Of a DNA stretch of 64,000 nucleotides, positions 8,735-17,353 are shown piece after piece. Under the pieces are notes generated by a model. That model saw only the letters and a program-made list of their open reading frames with translations. It was not told the DNA's origin and searched no databases. The DNA lies in contig URAK01000001.1 in the NCBI GenBank assembly GCA_900545705.1, positions 124,001 through 188,000 on the forward strand, in the 5' to 3' direction. The translations under genes and the position numbers were made by a program. This stretch comes from an uncultured Opitutales bacterium (lineage in GTDB: Bacteria > Verrucomicrobiota > Verrucomicrobiia > Opitutales > Intestinicryptomonadaceae). Positions within the stretch are counted from its first letter, which is position 1. Each line of letters opens with the position of its first letter.

Positions 8735-9604
8735 ATGAAATACATTTTTTTATTTTTCGTGTTTTTTAGTTTTTTACCTTTTGCGGTTTCGTCGGAAAAG
8801 AAGGGGGAACTCGTGTTCTCAGACGAATTTTCTGAGGACGGCGCGCCCAATTCCGAGAAATGGTATTTTGAACATGGTTTTGTCCGCAATATGGAGCTGC
8901 AATGGTACACTCCAAAGAACACCTATTGCAAAGGCGGATTTCTCGTAATAGAGGCGCGCAAGGAGAAGGTAAAAAATCCGCAGTTCGGCAGGGAACCGAA
9001 AGACTACTGGGCTTACGGGAGAGAGTATGCAGAGTACACGTCGTCGTCTATTGTGACAAAAAATAGTTTCGACTTTAAAAAAGGCAGGCTCGAAGTGCGC
9101 GCGCGCATACCTTTCGGGAAGGGCGCATGGCCGGCAATTTGGCTTCTTGGCGAAAATATTCGCGACAAATCCAATTTGATTCCGTGGCCGGCTTGCGGAG
9201 AAATAGATGTAATGGAGTTTTACAGAATAGGGGGCGTACCCAATATTTTGGCGAACTTTGCGTGGGAGGGTTCCAATAACGGGGCCTTATGGAACGACAA
9301 AAAAATACCCGTGTCGCACTTTCTCAAAAAAGATCCGGACTGGTTTGCAAATTTCCATGTATGGAGAATGGACTGGGACGAGAAATCGTACAAAATTTAC
9401 CTCGACGGAGAGCTCCTAAATGAAATGCCGCTCGACAAATCCATAAATGCCGGAAAGCATAAGGGTATAAACCCTTTTTTGAATCCGAAATTCCTTTTGA
9501 TGAATCTGGCGATAGGCAATCCGAAAGAAGGCAAGGGGCCGGTTGATGGCAATGCAATGCCCATGAGATACGAGATTGACTATGTGCGCGTCTATAAGTT
9601 TTAA
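8735..9604 (+). CDS. Secreted glycoside hydrolase family 16 (beta-glucanase/laminarinase type)
   Basis: GH16 enzymes cleave beta-1,3 or mixed beta-1,3/1,4 glucans and some galactans with retention of configuration. The 289-residue protein has a signal peptide (about 1-20) and a single catalytic domain. The active-site motif E-I-D-V-M-E is at 156-161, giving Glu156 as nucleophile, Asp158 as helper and Glu161 as acid/base. GKGAWPAIWLLG before it and NPKFLLMNLAIG after it are family hallmarks. No carbohydrate-binding domain is attached. The exact substrate cannot be read from the sequence; laminarin-like glucan is the usual guess for this subgroup. The gene stands alone. ATG 8735 lacks a Shine-Dalgarno sequence. 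Confidence 0.9.
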   Translation: MKYIFLFFVFFSFLPFAVSSEKKGELVFSDEFSEDGAPNSEKWYFEHGFVRNMELQWYTPKNTYCKGGFLVIEARKEKVKNPQFGREPKDYWAYGREYAEYTSSSIVTKNSFDFKKGRLEVRARIPFGKGAWPAIWLLGENIRDKSNLIPWPACGEIDVMEFYRIGGVPNILANFAWEGSNNGALWNDKKIPVSHFLKKDPDWFANFHVWRMDWDEKSYKIYLDGELLNEMPLDKSINAGKHKGINPFLNPKFLLMNLAIGNPKEGKGPVDGNAMPMRYEIDYVRVYKF

Positions 9605-10106
9605 TGCACACTGATTCCGCCGCAATTTTTACTTTGCAGACGGTTCACATCAATAAACGAAGGGGACGCAGGCAGAATTGCGGATTATTTTCTGCTTTTT
9701 TGCAGCGTCTTCCTTTCGTTTTAGCGCGGCGAAAATCTTGTGCTTTTAAAAAGGGTTGCTGATAGTTTTTTGTTGTTTTCAACCCTTTGCTGTTGTTTGG
9801 ATTTTATTTCCGCCATATCCATAAACAATGTAGCGCGAAAATTATCCCGATTTTTGGGGACGAAAATTTCTTCCGAGATTTGTGGAGATTTTCATAGGCT
9901 ATAATGATAACTTGCAAAATTGTTTTGCGTTTGGGAAATCCCGGTAGAATTATGCAAACACCGCCCGCGCAGATTGCTGAAATGCCGCTTGGGAATGGAC
10001 TCTAAAACAAGGGTGGGGCTTGCGGCAAAAAGAAAAAGGCATTCGCAAATCAATGCGGAGCGGCGGAAAAAAACGGGCGGGGGAATTTTCCGCCGAAATA
10101 AATAGA
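9605..10106. other. Convergent intergenic stretch with no supported gene
   Basis: It lies between the ends of the GH16 gene (plus) and the dinG-like gene (minus). An inverted repeat, AAAGGGTTG at 9750 and CAACCCTTT at 9780, could fold but has a 21-base loop and no clean T run. A 61-codon frame at 9920 shows no protein-like features. Confidence 0.5.
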
Positions 10107-12179
10107 CTACGCAGAAAATAAATCGTCTGCTTCCGATTTTATAAAAGTGTCTATGTCCTCAAAGCGCGCCCTTTCGACATGCGAGGTCGGGATTGCGGCG
10201 GCAAAATTCTTGCCGTAGGATTTTGTCAGCATTCGCGGGTCTAGAACAGATATAATCCCGCGGTCGCGGGCGCTTCTAATCAGCCTGCCTATGCCCTGCC
10301 TGAATTTGATTATCGCGGCGGGCAGCGATATTTTCATAAAGGGATTCTCCCCCAGCGCTTCGGCGCGCTCAATTCGCGCCTCGGTGAGCGGGTGCTTAAA
10401 ATTCTCAAACGGCAACCTCACGATTACCACTTGTGAAAGCGCGTCGGAGGGCACGTCGATTCCCGTCCAGAAAGTGTCGGTTCCCATGAGAACTGCGGTT
10501 GCGTCCTCGGTAAAACGGCGTATCGTTTCGGCGCGCGGCATGCGGCCTTGAACATATAGATTGCGCCCTTTTAAAAACTCCGCCGATTCGAGAATTTCCG
10601 CGGTGCGCTTTAAGTCCGCATGGCTCGTAAATAAAACGAGCGTTCCGCCCTTCACAACGTTGGAGAGTTTGGATATGTATGAAGCCGTCTTTTGGCAATC
10701 CATCTTGCCTGTGTCTCTGTCGGGCGCGGCGGCGTCGGAAAATAAAAATGCGCGCATGTGGGCGTCGTAGTCGAAAGGCGAATCGCAAATGAAAGACTCG
10801 GCTGATTCGGCGCCGACTTTCGAGGAAAAATCCTCCATGCTTCCCGATATTGCAAGGGTTGCCGATGTAAGTATTATCGGCGAGCCTCCGGAAAATAGGA
10901 CTCTTCTCAATATCCCAGACACTTCTATCGGGGCTGAATTTAAGGTGACATTTCTTCCGCCGACGCCCGTAGCTTCAATCCAATATACGGATTCAGGGTC
11001 GGACAGGCAAACGCATTCCTCTATGGCATTCTTCATTCCCGCGACCTTTCGCCGGTAGTCTTTTATTTCCGCCGCGAGCTTTTCCTGCGGGGCGTTTTGC
11101 GCGAGAGTGTCAAGAAGCCGCGCGACGGAGTCGAGCGCGCCGGTAGCCGAATATGCGTCGGCCCAGTCGGGCGAGCTGAGGCGCACGGTGTCGCGGGAAA
11201 GGAGAAAATCCTTTCGGATTCTTGAAAAGAGTTCGTCGCACTCGCTTATGGCGTCGCAGACAATCTGTTTGTCCCTAAATTCGGCGAGCCCGCTGCGGGC
11301 GATAAGCCCGCGCTTTTTTCTCGGGTCGTATATCCTGCAAAGCTCGCGCCTGATTCCCGCGCTTGAAAGCGATAGCCCGTATGCCGCCGACGCAACGTCG
11401 GGTATTAAATGCGCTTCGTCTATTACGAGCATATCGTTTGCAAATAAAATGCCCGACTCTTCACCGTTTGTGCCCATTCCCGCAGAGAGCAGCGAAAAAA
11501 GCAGATTGTGGTTTAGGATAACCACGTCTGCCGATGAAATCTCGCGGCGCGCATTTTGGTAGAAGCATGAGCCGTCCGAACAATTTTTTGGCGTGCATGA
11601 AGACGCGTCGGCGTTTACCCACGCCCAGACTTCCGGATTCGGCGGCGGATTGAGCTCGTCGACAAGCCCTGTGCGGGTTGTCAGTGCCCACTGGGCGATG
11701 CGTTCAAGCTCCGCGCTCTCGGCGGTGTCGAAGAGCTCCCGCTTTTCGGCGAGGGCGCGTTTGAGCCTATGCGGGCATAGATAGTTGGCTCTGCCCAATA
11801 ATAGCGCGGCCTTAAAATCGGCGCAGTCCGAAAGCGCGGAGCAATTTGAAAACATCATCTTTATCCGCGGCAGGTCTTTTTGCATAATCTGCTGTTGCAG
11901 GGCTATTGTATGCGTCGCCACCACAAGTTGCCGCTTGAATCTGCGGGCTGCTATTATTCCCGGAACGAGGTAAGCCATGCTTTTGCCTACCCCGGTGCCC
12001 GCCTCAAACAGCAGCGCGCCGTTCCCGGAATATGCCTGGGCGCAACAATACGCCATTTTCTCCTGCTCGGGGCGATGCTCAAAATTCGGCAATATGCCCG
12101 CGTATCCTCCGCTTTCAAAAATCTTTTCGCAGAGCTCCGGGAGTTTTGTTGAGTCGAATATATTAGCGCCGTCGGACAC
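10107..12179 (-). CDS. dinG: DinG/Rad3-type ATP-dependent DNA helicase
   Basis: This is a superfamily 2 iron-sulfur helicase unwinding DNA 5' to 3', in bacteria linked to resolving R-loops and replication-transcription conflicts. In the 690-residue product Walker A is EAGTGVGKS at 59-67 and the DEAH box is at 254-257. Four cysteines at about 135, 195, 200 and 205 lie between motifs I and II, where the family binds a 4Fe-4S cluster. The C-terminal half has GTDTFWTGIDVPSD and the last motif QGIGRLIRS. The start is GTG 12179, one base after the hpnH stop, so the two are co-transcribed. The lack of an N-terminal exonuclease separates it from Gram-positive DinG. It could equally be called YoaA-like. 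Confidence 0.88.
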   Translation of the reverse strand: MSDGANIFDSTKLPELCEKIFESGGYAGILPNFEHRPEQEKMAYCCAQAYSGNGALLFEAGTGVGKSMAYLVPGIIAARRFKRQLVVATHTIALQQQIMQKDLPRIKMMFSNCSALSDCADFKAALLLGRANYLCPHRLKRALAEKRELFDTAESAELERIAQWALTTRTGLVDELNPPPNPEVWAWVNADASSCTPKNCSDGSCFYQNARREISSADVVILNHNLLFSLLSAGMGTNGEESGILFANDMLVIDEAHLIPDVASAAYGLSLSSAGIRRELCRIYDPRKKRGLIARSGLAEFRDKQIVCDAISECDELFSRIRKDFLLSRDTVRLSSPDWADAYSATGALDSVARLLDTLAQNAPQEKLAAEIKDYRRKVAGMKNAIEECVCLSDPESVYWIEATGVGGRNVTLNSAPIEVSGILRRVLFSGGSPIILTSATLAISGSMEDFSSKVGAESAESFICDSPFDYDAHMRAFLFSDAAAPDRDTGKMDCQKTASYISKLSNVVKGGTLVLFTSHADLKRTAEILESAEFLKGRNLYVQGRMPRAETIRRFTEDATAVLMGTDTFWTGIDVPSDALSQVVIVRLPFENFKHPLTEARIERAEALGENPFMKISLPAAIIKFRQGIGRLIRSARDRGIISVLDPRMLTKSYGKNFAAAIPTSHVERARFEDIDTFIKSEADDLFSA

Positions 12180-12180
12180 T

Positions 12181-13203
12181 TTATGAGCGCTTTTTAAAAT
12201 TGCGCATATGCTTTACTGCCCGCGCAAGCCCGCCGAAGGATCCAAAGATGTCGCGCACGGCGCTTGCCTCGTACCCGCTATGGAGCATGCAGTCTTTGCA
12301 TTCGGGGCGCGTTCCGTTATGTCCGAGCCCGTAGGAGTCTATGCAGTCCATAAGTTCGGCAAAGGTCTCGCAGTATCCGTCGTTTATTAAGTAGCAGGGC
12401 TTCTGCCAGCCGAATATCGAGTAGGTCGGGTTTCCCCACGGGGTGCATTCATAGTCCTGCTCGCCTTTCAGAAAGGCTAAAAATCCCGGAGAGTGGTTGA
12501 AAACCCATTCTTTTTTAGGATTGGACAGAATTTTTCTGAAAAGCTCGACTGTCTTGTTTCTCTCCAAAAATATATCCTGGTTTGGAGCTTTGTCGTATGG
12601 GAATCCCGGGGATATCATCATTCCTTCGACGCCAAGAGCCATTGCCTCGTCGAAGAATTTGCGGACTTCGTCCGGATCGGCGTTGTTGAAAATTGTGGTG
12701 TTTGTGGTGACCCTGAATCCGCGCTTTACGGCTTCTTTTATGCCTTTTACGGCGATGTCGTACGCGCCGGGTTTGTTTACGGATTTGTCGTGCATTTCAC
12801 GAGTGCCGTCAAGGTGTATGCCCAAAGACAGATATTTGCTCGGTTTGTATAGGTCGATTTTCCCGAGGAGCACTTGTGCGTTTGTGCACATGTAGACAAA
12901 TTTTTTGCGTTTGATAAACCCCTCTATCATTTGCGGCATTTCCGGGTGGAGAAGCGGTTCTCCGCCCGCTATGCTGACAACCGGGGCCCCGCATTCTTCG
13001 GCGGCCGCCCAGGCTTTTTCCTTGGGCATTCTTTTTGCGAGAATTTCTTTGGGATACTGTATTTTTCCGCAACCAGAGCACGCAAGATTGCACTGAAAGA
13101 GCGGTTCGAGCATCATTACTAATGGGTAGCGCTTTTTGCCTTTGAGCGTATTTGAAATAGCGTATTTCGCCACCGTTATTACCTGTGAAATCGGCACTGC
13201 CAT
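12181..13203 (-). CDS. hpnH: Adenosyl-hopene transferase HpnH (radical SAM, hopanoid side chain)
   Basis: HpnH joins the 5'-deoxyadenosyl group of SAM to diploptene, the first step in building extended C35 hopanoids. The 340-residue protein opens with AVPISQVITVAKY, a typical HpnH start, and has the radical-SAM cluster motif C-x3-C-x2-C at Cys38, Cys42 and Cys45, then SIAGGEPLLHPE. The C-terminal DUF3463-like part includes CTPWGNPTYSIFGWQKPCYL and ECKDCMLHSGYE. Length and order match the family throughout. It is one of the few genes here with a clear Shine-Dalgarno sequence (AGGAG, 7 bases before ATG). No squalene-hopene cyclase or other hpn gene is nearby. The dinG-like gene follows after one base. 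Confidence 0.92.
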   Translation of the reverse strand: MAVPISQVITVAKYAISNTLKGKKRYPLVMMLEPLFQCNLACSGCGKIQYPKEILAKRMPKEKAWAAAEECGAPVVSIAGGEPLLHPEMPQMIEGFIKRKKFVYMCTNAQVLLGKIDLYKPSKYLSLGIHLDGTREMHDKSVNKPGAYDIAVKGIKEAVKRGFRVTTNTTIFNNADPDEVRKFFDEAMALGVEGMMISPGFPYDKAPNQDIFLERNKTVELFRKILSNPKKEWVFNHSPGFLAFLKGEQDYECTPWGNPTYSIFGWQKPCYLINDGYCETFAELMDCIDSYGLGHNGTRPECKDCMLHSGYEASAVRDIFGSFGGLARAVKHMRNFKKRS

Positions 13204-13403
13204 TTTGTTCTCCTATAAATAAAAAAATAAAAACCCCTTAAATACTGTTCCTCGCCGTAATTTCTTCAATATTTTTTTCATATTAATTTGCCAAGGCGCG
13301 CCAAATTGCGAAATTGGCGTTTTTTTTGCCAAAAAAAACTTGTAAGGAACGGCATACAATGCCACTATTTTAAAGATTTTTAATTTAAAAAAATATTAAG
13401 CAC

Positions 13404-14474
13404 ATGCCCACTCCCCTAACTTTCATAGGAAAAATCGCTTTTACGGCGGCAATAGCAGCCGCTATATGCGCCCCCGCTGGCGCCGAAATTGTAAATCTCG
13501 TAAATGGCGATAGAATAACTGGGAAAGTAGTGTCTTCGTCCGACGAAAACGTTGTGCTCGACTCGTCTTTTGGGCAGGTGGTTATCCCCAAAAAGTCGAT
13601 AAGCAAAATTTCTCCCGATCCTGTCCAAGAGGCGGCTAAAACAAATGTTGCAGAGGCAAAAGAACCGGCGCAGAAAGAGGCGGAACCCGCTGCCGAAAGC
13701 GCAGCCCCCGCGGAAGATCCAACCGCGCCGGAGCCTAAGATGAAAGAGCCCCAGTGGGTGGTTGATTATCGCAATTTTATAAAAGAAAACCTTCCCGAAG
13801 GCTGGCAGTTTAGGCTGCGCGGCGGCATGGCTCTAAAAGAGACAACTTCTACAAACTTTTCTCTCAGCGCGGCATTCGACATTAAAAAGGAATGGGATCT
13901 CAATAAGTTTGCAGCTACGGCATTCTACGACTACACTTCCGAGACAATAAATGATATCACAAACCGAACTCTCGACAAATACGGCGTAGAAACAAAATAC
14001 CGCCGCGACTTCGACAAAACAAGCCATTGGTACTACGAAAACCTGCTTTCTTACAGGCGCGACACAGTTAAAGGCATACGCGACCAAGTCGACGAGGCTC
14101 TTACATTCGGTTATAGATTCGACTTTAAGCGCTACAATCTCTATATAGACATAGCGCCCGGCCCCGCAGTAAGGTACATAAACGCGGACAACTACGATAC
14201 AAAATGGGTTGCCATGGCGGTTATTTCCGAATCTTTGCATTGGGACATAAGCAAGCTTATGGCTTTCGAGCAAAGCGTGTACGCGGGCTTCAACTTGCAG
14301 GATCCGTCCGAATATTCGGCGTATTTAAATCTCGCGCTGTTAATCCATGCGAGCGAAGTTATGGACATAGCCCTGAGATACACATACAGCTACGACGCCA
14401 TCAATGCCGATTCCGCCCAGAAATCCGAACAGACGCTCTTGCTCTCGTTTGAATTTCCGTTTAACTGGAAATAG
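13404..14474 (+). CDS. DUF481-family outer-membrane protein
   Basis: A signal peptide (about 1-27, ending PAGA) is followed by a small beta unit NGDRITGKVVSSSDENVVLD (about 33-52) like the LSm/SH3-type lead domain often joined to DUF481. A Glu/Pro/Ala-rich linker covers about 75-115. The rest, from the LRGGMALKE region to the end, has alternating strands typical of a DUF481 barrel (YdiY type), closing with FEFPFNWK. The family is assumed to sit in the outer membrane; its function is not established. mdh follows 26 bases later, so co-transcription is possible although the products are unrelated. ATG 13404 has no Shine-Dalgarno sequence. Confidence 0.8.
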   Translation: MPTPLTFIGKIAFTAAIAAAICAPAGAEIVNLVNGDRITGKVVSSSDENVVLDSSFGQVVIPKKSISKISPDPVQEAAKTNVAEAKEPAQKEAEPAAESAAPAEDPTAPEPKMKEPQWVVDYRNFIKENLPEGWQFRLRGGMALKETTSTNFSLSAAFDIKKEWDLNKFAATAFYDYTSETINDITNRTLDKYGVETKYRRDFDKTSHWYYENLLSYRRDTVKGIRDQVDEALTFGYRFDFKRYNLYIDIAPGPAVRYINADNYDTKWVAMAVISESLHWDISKLMAFEQSVYAGFNLQDPSEYSAYLNLALLIHASEVMDIALRYTYSYDAINADSAQKSEQTLLLSFEFPFNWK

Positions 14475-14500
14475 CTTTTAATCCAAGAGGAGACATAAAA

Positions 14501-15487
14501 ATGAAAAAACCCATCAGAATTGCAATAACCGGAGCCGCCGGACAAATCGGCTACTCCCTTTTGTTCAGAATCGCCAGCGGTGACGTGTTCGGCCCGGATC
14601 AGCCCGTGGAGTTGAACCTCATCGAAATTGAGCCTGGAATGAAGGCGTTGCAAGGCGTGAAGATGGAGTTGGACGACTGCGCATTCCCGCTGCTCAACAA
14701 CATAGTCACCACATGCGATTTGGACGAAGGCTTCAACGGCGCAAATTGGGCTCTGCTCGTGGGCAGCGTGCCCCGCAAGAAGGGAATGGAACGCTCCGAC
14801 TTGCTCGGAATCAACGGCAAAATATTCGTAGGCCAAGGAAAAGCCATTGAGAAGAACGCCGCCGATGACGTAAGAGTTCTCATAGTAGGCAATCCCTGCA
14901 ATACAAATTGCTGGATAGCCATGACGCACGCAACCGGCATTCCCTCCAACCGCTGGTTTGCAATGACGCGCCTCGACGAAAACCGCGCAAAGGCGCAGCT
15001 TGCGCAAAAAGCCGGAGTGCATGTCAACGATGTCACAAACATGACTATTTGGGGCAACCACTCTTCGACACAGTATCCGGACTTCTACAATGCTAAGATT
15101 TGCGGAAAACCCGTCACGGATGTCATTAAAGACGAAGCTTGGCTCAAAAACGATTTCATACCGATAGTTCAAAAAAGAGGCGCAGCGATTATCGAAGCGC
15201 GCGGCTTGTCGAGCGCGGCGAGCGCGGCGAATGCGGCTATTGACACTGTCCGCACTCTCGTGAACCCCACCCCCGACGGACAATGGTTCAGCGTGAGCGT
15301 TTGCTCCGACGGCAGCTATGGAACGCCGAAGGGAATCATAACTTCCTTGCCCGTGCGTTCCGACGGCAAAGATTGGGAAATTGTCCAAGGGCTCGACATA
15401 AACGAGTTCTCGCGCGAAAAAATTGACGCGACCAACAAGGAACTGTTGGACGAACAGACGGCGGTAAAGGAAATCTTCCACTTATAA
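14501..15487 (+). CDS. mdh: Malate dehydrogenase
   Basis: The enzyme oxidises malate to oxaloacetate with NAD in the TCA cycle. The 328-residue protein has the NAD-binding motif GAAGQIGYSL at about 11-20, substrate-binding Arg residues in SVPRKKGMERSDLL and MTRLDENRA, and catalytic His in the WGNHSSTQYPDF block. It belongs to the cytosolic/Thermus-like MDH type. The usually conserved NPANTNALIAM appears here as NPCNTNCWIAM, with Cys, Cys and Trp replacing small residues beside the cofactor. AGGAG lies 8 bases before ATG 14501, one of the best ribosome-binding sites in the window. A terminator follows at 15524. Confidence 0.95.
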   Translation: MKKPIRIAITGAAGQIGYSLLFRIASGDVFGPDQPVELNLIEIEPGMKALQGVKMELDDCAFPLLNNIVTTCDLDEGFNGANWALLVGSVPRKKGMERSDLLGINGKIFVGQGKAIEKNAADDVRVLIVGNPCNTNCWIAMTHATGIPSNRWFAMTRLDENRAKAQLAQKAGVHVNDVTNMTIWGNHSSTQYPDFYNAKICGKPVTDVIKDEAWLKNDFIPIVQKRGAAIIEARGLSSAASAANAAIDTVRTLVNPTPDGQWFSVSVCSDGSYGTPKGIITSLPVRSDGKDWEIVQGLDINEFSREKIDATNKELLDEQTAVKEIFHL

Positions 15488-15523
15488 CGCTGTTTTTTGC
15501 GACGCAATTCGTCGTTTTAAAGG

Positions 15524-15553
15524 CCGCATCCGCGCAATCGGGTGCGGTTTTTT
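15524..15553 (+). terminator. Rho-independent terminator after mdh
   Basis: CCGCATCCG and CGGGTGCGG form a 9-bp stem with one wobble pair, followed by six T. Confidence 0.85.
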
Positions 15554-15748
15554 ATTCTGTAAATTTTTTTTGAACTCGGAGATTCTTTTATTGATTGGGA
15601 AATTTTTTATAGAAATCGGCAAGTGGAATTTTTTTGGGGGGCGGGAAAAGTCGCTAAGGTGCACTTGCGCATTTGGCAGTCATGAAAAATTTTTTTGCGA
15701 AGTTGTGGAAATTTCGCAGTGTTTTTTTAGCGCGGTGCGGGTCGGGTA
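15554..15748. other. Short AT-rich spacer without a gene
   Basis: This lies between the mdh terminator and the promoter at 15749. A 60-codon open frame here has no start context or protein-like composition. Confidence 0.4.
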
Positions 15749-15775
15749 TTGACGTCATTCTAAAGGGGCTATAAT
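15749..15775 (+). promoter_or_regulatory. Predicted sigma70-type promoter of the secreted ABM-domain gene
   Basis: TTGACG (15749-15754) and a perfect TATAAT (15770-15775) are separated by 15 bases, shorter than the usual 16-18. The start codon is 14 bases beyond, so the leader would be very short. Confidence 0.5.
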
Positions 15776-15789
15776 AATCTCAAATCACT

Positions 15790-16194
15790 ATGGGAAACAT
15801 AAAAAACATATTTAAGGTTTTGGTTGCCGTTATGGTATTTTCCAATTTCTCATGGTGCTTGTGCGCCGTGGAAAAGCCCGAAGAAGCCCTTATGGTAAGG
15901 CTTTCAAAAATAGAAGTGAAGGAGGGGTTTTTAGAGGAATACAAAGCTTTCCTTGAAGAGGAAATAAAGGCATCGATGAAGTTGGAGCGCGGAGTCCTGA
16001 CTTTATATGCAGTATCCGATAAAAGCGCGCCTAACAGGTTTACGATACTCGAAATTTACGCCAATGAGGCGGCCTACAAAGAGCATATAAAGAGCCCTCA
16101 TTTTCAAAAATACAAGCGTGGGACGCTTGAAATGGTGAAATCGCTCGAGCTTGTTGACGTAAAACCTCTAATTCCGAATTTGAAAATAAAGTAG
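15790..16194 (+). CDS. Secreted antibiotic-biosynthesis-monooxygenase (ABM) domain protein
   Basis: The 134-residue protein has a signal-peptide-like N-terminus (about 1-26) ahead of one ferredoxin-like ABM domain. The domain shows MVRLSKIEVKEG, ERGVLTLYAVSD, RFTILEIYANEAAYKEHIKSPHF and a final strand. This is the usual order of small quinol monooxygenases and YgiN-like proteins, including the conserved His in the HIKSPHF segment. ABM proteins act on quinones, heme or other aromatic compounds without metal or flavin. An exported copy is unusual because most are cytoplasmic. It is monocistronic, with a promoter at 15749 and a terminator at 16222. The substrate is unknown. Confidence 0.78.
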   Translation: MGNIKNIFKVLVAVMVFSNFSWCLCAVEKPEEALMVRLSKIEVKEGFLEEYKAFLEEEIKASMKLERGVLTLYAVSDKSAPNRFTILEIYANEAAYKEHIKSPHFQKYKRGTLEMVKSLELVDVKPLIPNLKIK

Positions 16195-16221
16195 AATTGC
16201 TGTTGTGAAAAATCCCGAAAG

Positions 16222-16248
16222 CGCGCCGTATTGCGGCGCGTTTTTTTT
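16222..16248 (+). terminator. Rho-independent terminator after the ABM gene
   Basis: CGCGCCG and CGGCGCG pair perfectly over 7 bases around a 5-base loop, followed by eight T. Confidence 0.9.
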
Positions 16249-17112
16249 CTATTTGTTTTATGCGTATATTGTAAGAAGAGTTGCCGGCTGCCCGCTGGCT
16301 TATGCTAATGATTGGGCGTCAAAATGCGCAATCTGCAGATAGAAAAATTTTCAGCGGGGCGGATTACCCGCTCGACGGGTTAAATTTCAAATATTTTTTC
16401 TATGCGCGGAATGAATGTTAAATATATTGCGCGGAGAATGCAAAATATGTTAGGCGTTAAAGGCGTATGTGCCGTTGTTTAAATGCGGTGGCGCGCGGCA
16501 TATCCGATGTTTGCTCTTTGGAAGAAAGGGATTTTTATGCCGCAATTAAATCTATTGAATGCGGGTAGTGCGATGGATTTTAAAGCCTGGGAAGATTGTT
16601 TTTTGCGACGGCGCGGGAGCGCAAATAGGGTAAATTTTAGACTGCATTAAAAATTAAAAAATAGAGTGAGTCTGTAAAAAAAGTTTCTCTGATATTCCGC
16701 CCCCAAACATTTGCTGCCGCCTCTAATATGAAAAGGTACGCGATAAACAATGGGGAGTATTCCGCCGCAAGATGAAGCTAGTACAAAGAGTCGATTACGG
16801 CTGCCGAAACTTTGCAAGTTATAGATTGGGAGCCCTTGCCCAATAGGGCGTCTATCACTAAAATTCACAATCTTTGGTCTTTCCCCTATTTCATTAACTT
16901 CACAACCTTTTGTGTTCCCCAAAAATCACTCTATTCAACAACCTTTGGTGTTGACCCTAAAAATCCCGCTATTGTAGTGCCATTGTGCTGACCCCATCTT
17001 TCGTTAATTCCCAGTGATTTTGGGCTTCACTGCTTTTTCCTGCACTATTTTGCGGCTTTGTTTGTATCTCGCTTCCGTAAGATATCAATTACTGCGCTTG
17101 CAAATTCTGGGC
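16249..17112. other. Long stretch without a supported gene
   Basis: About 860 bases lie between the ABM terminator and the tRNA terminator. The longest open frame (minus, 16647-16922, 91 codons) starts with TTG inside a repeat, matches no family I know, and is probably chance. The right part holds a degenerate tandem repeat, listed separately. Confidence 0.5.
16866..17005. repeat. Degenerate tandem repeat, period about 35-37 bp, about four copies
   Basis: Copies are anchored by ACAATCTTTGGT (16867), ACAACCTTTTGTGTT (16902), ACAACCTTTGGTGTTGACC (16938) and a more decayed GTGCTGACC (16985). The second and third copies are the most alike, also sharing CCxAAAAATC and CTATT. The units abut each other, so this is not a CRISPR array. 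It is non-coding on both strands, and its role is unknown. Confidence 0.6.
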
Positions 17113-17113
17113 G

Positions 17114-17145
17114 TAAAAAAAACGCGAACTAGAATGTTTCGCGTT
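17114..17145 (-). terminator. Rho-independent terminator of the initiator tRNA gene
   Basis: Read on the minus strand, AACGCGAA and TTCGCGTT form a perfect 8-bp stem, followed by seven T. It lies just beyond the tRNA 3' end. Confidence 0.85.
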
Positions 17146-17154
17146 TCCTTTAAA

Positions 17155-17231
<77 letters not shown>

Positions 17232-17353
17232 TCAATGTTTGAAGCAATGAATACATTCAAATATCGGCCCTATTGCAAGAAAAAAAATTCTTTTTTTTAT
17301 TTTTCTTCAAAAAATTTCCTTTGCGCGGCAAACTGCCCTTGCGAAGGCCGAAA

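Noticed and set aside
9750..9788. Terminator after the GH16 gene
   Set aside because: The AAAGGGTTG/CAACCCTTT repeat has a 21-base loop and no adjoining T run.
9920..10105. 61-codon plus-strand gene before the dinG end
   Set aside because: It has Arg/Lys-rich, low-complexity composition and no supporting context.
16647..16922. 91-codon minus-strand gene
   Set aside because: It begins with TTG inside the tandem repeat and has no recognisable motif or start context.
16866..17005. CRISPR array
   Set aside because: The repeat units abut with no spacers, are degenerate, and no cas genes are nearby.
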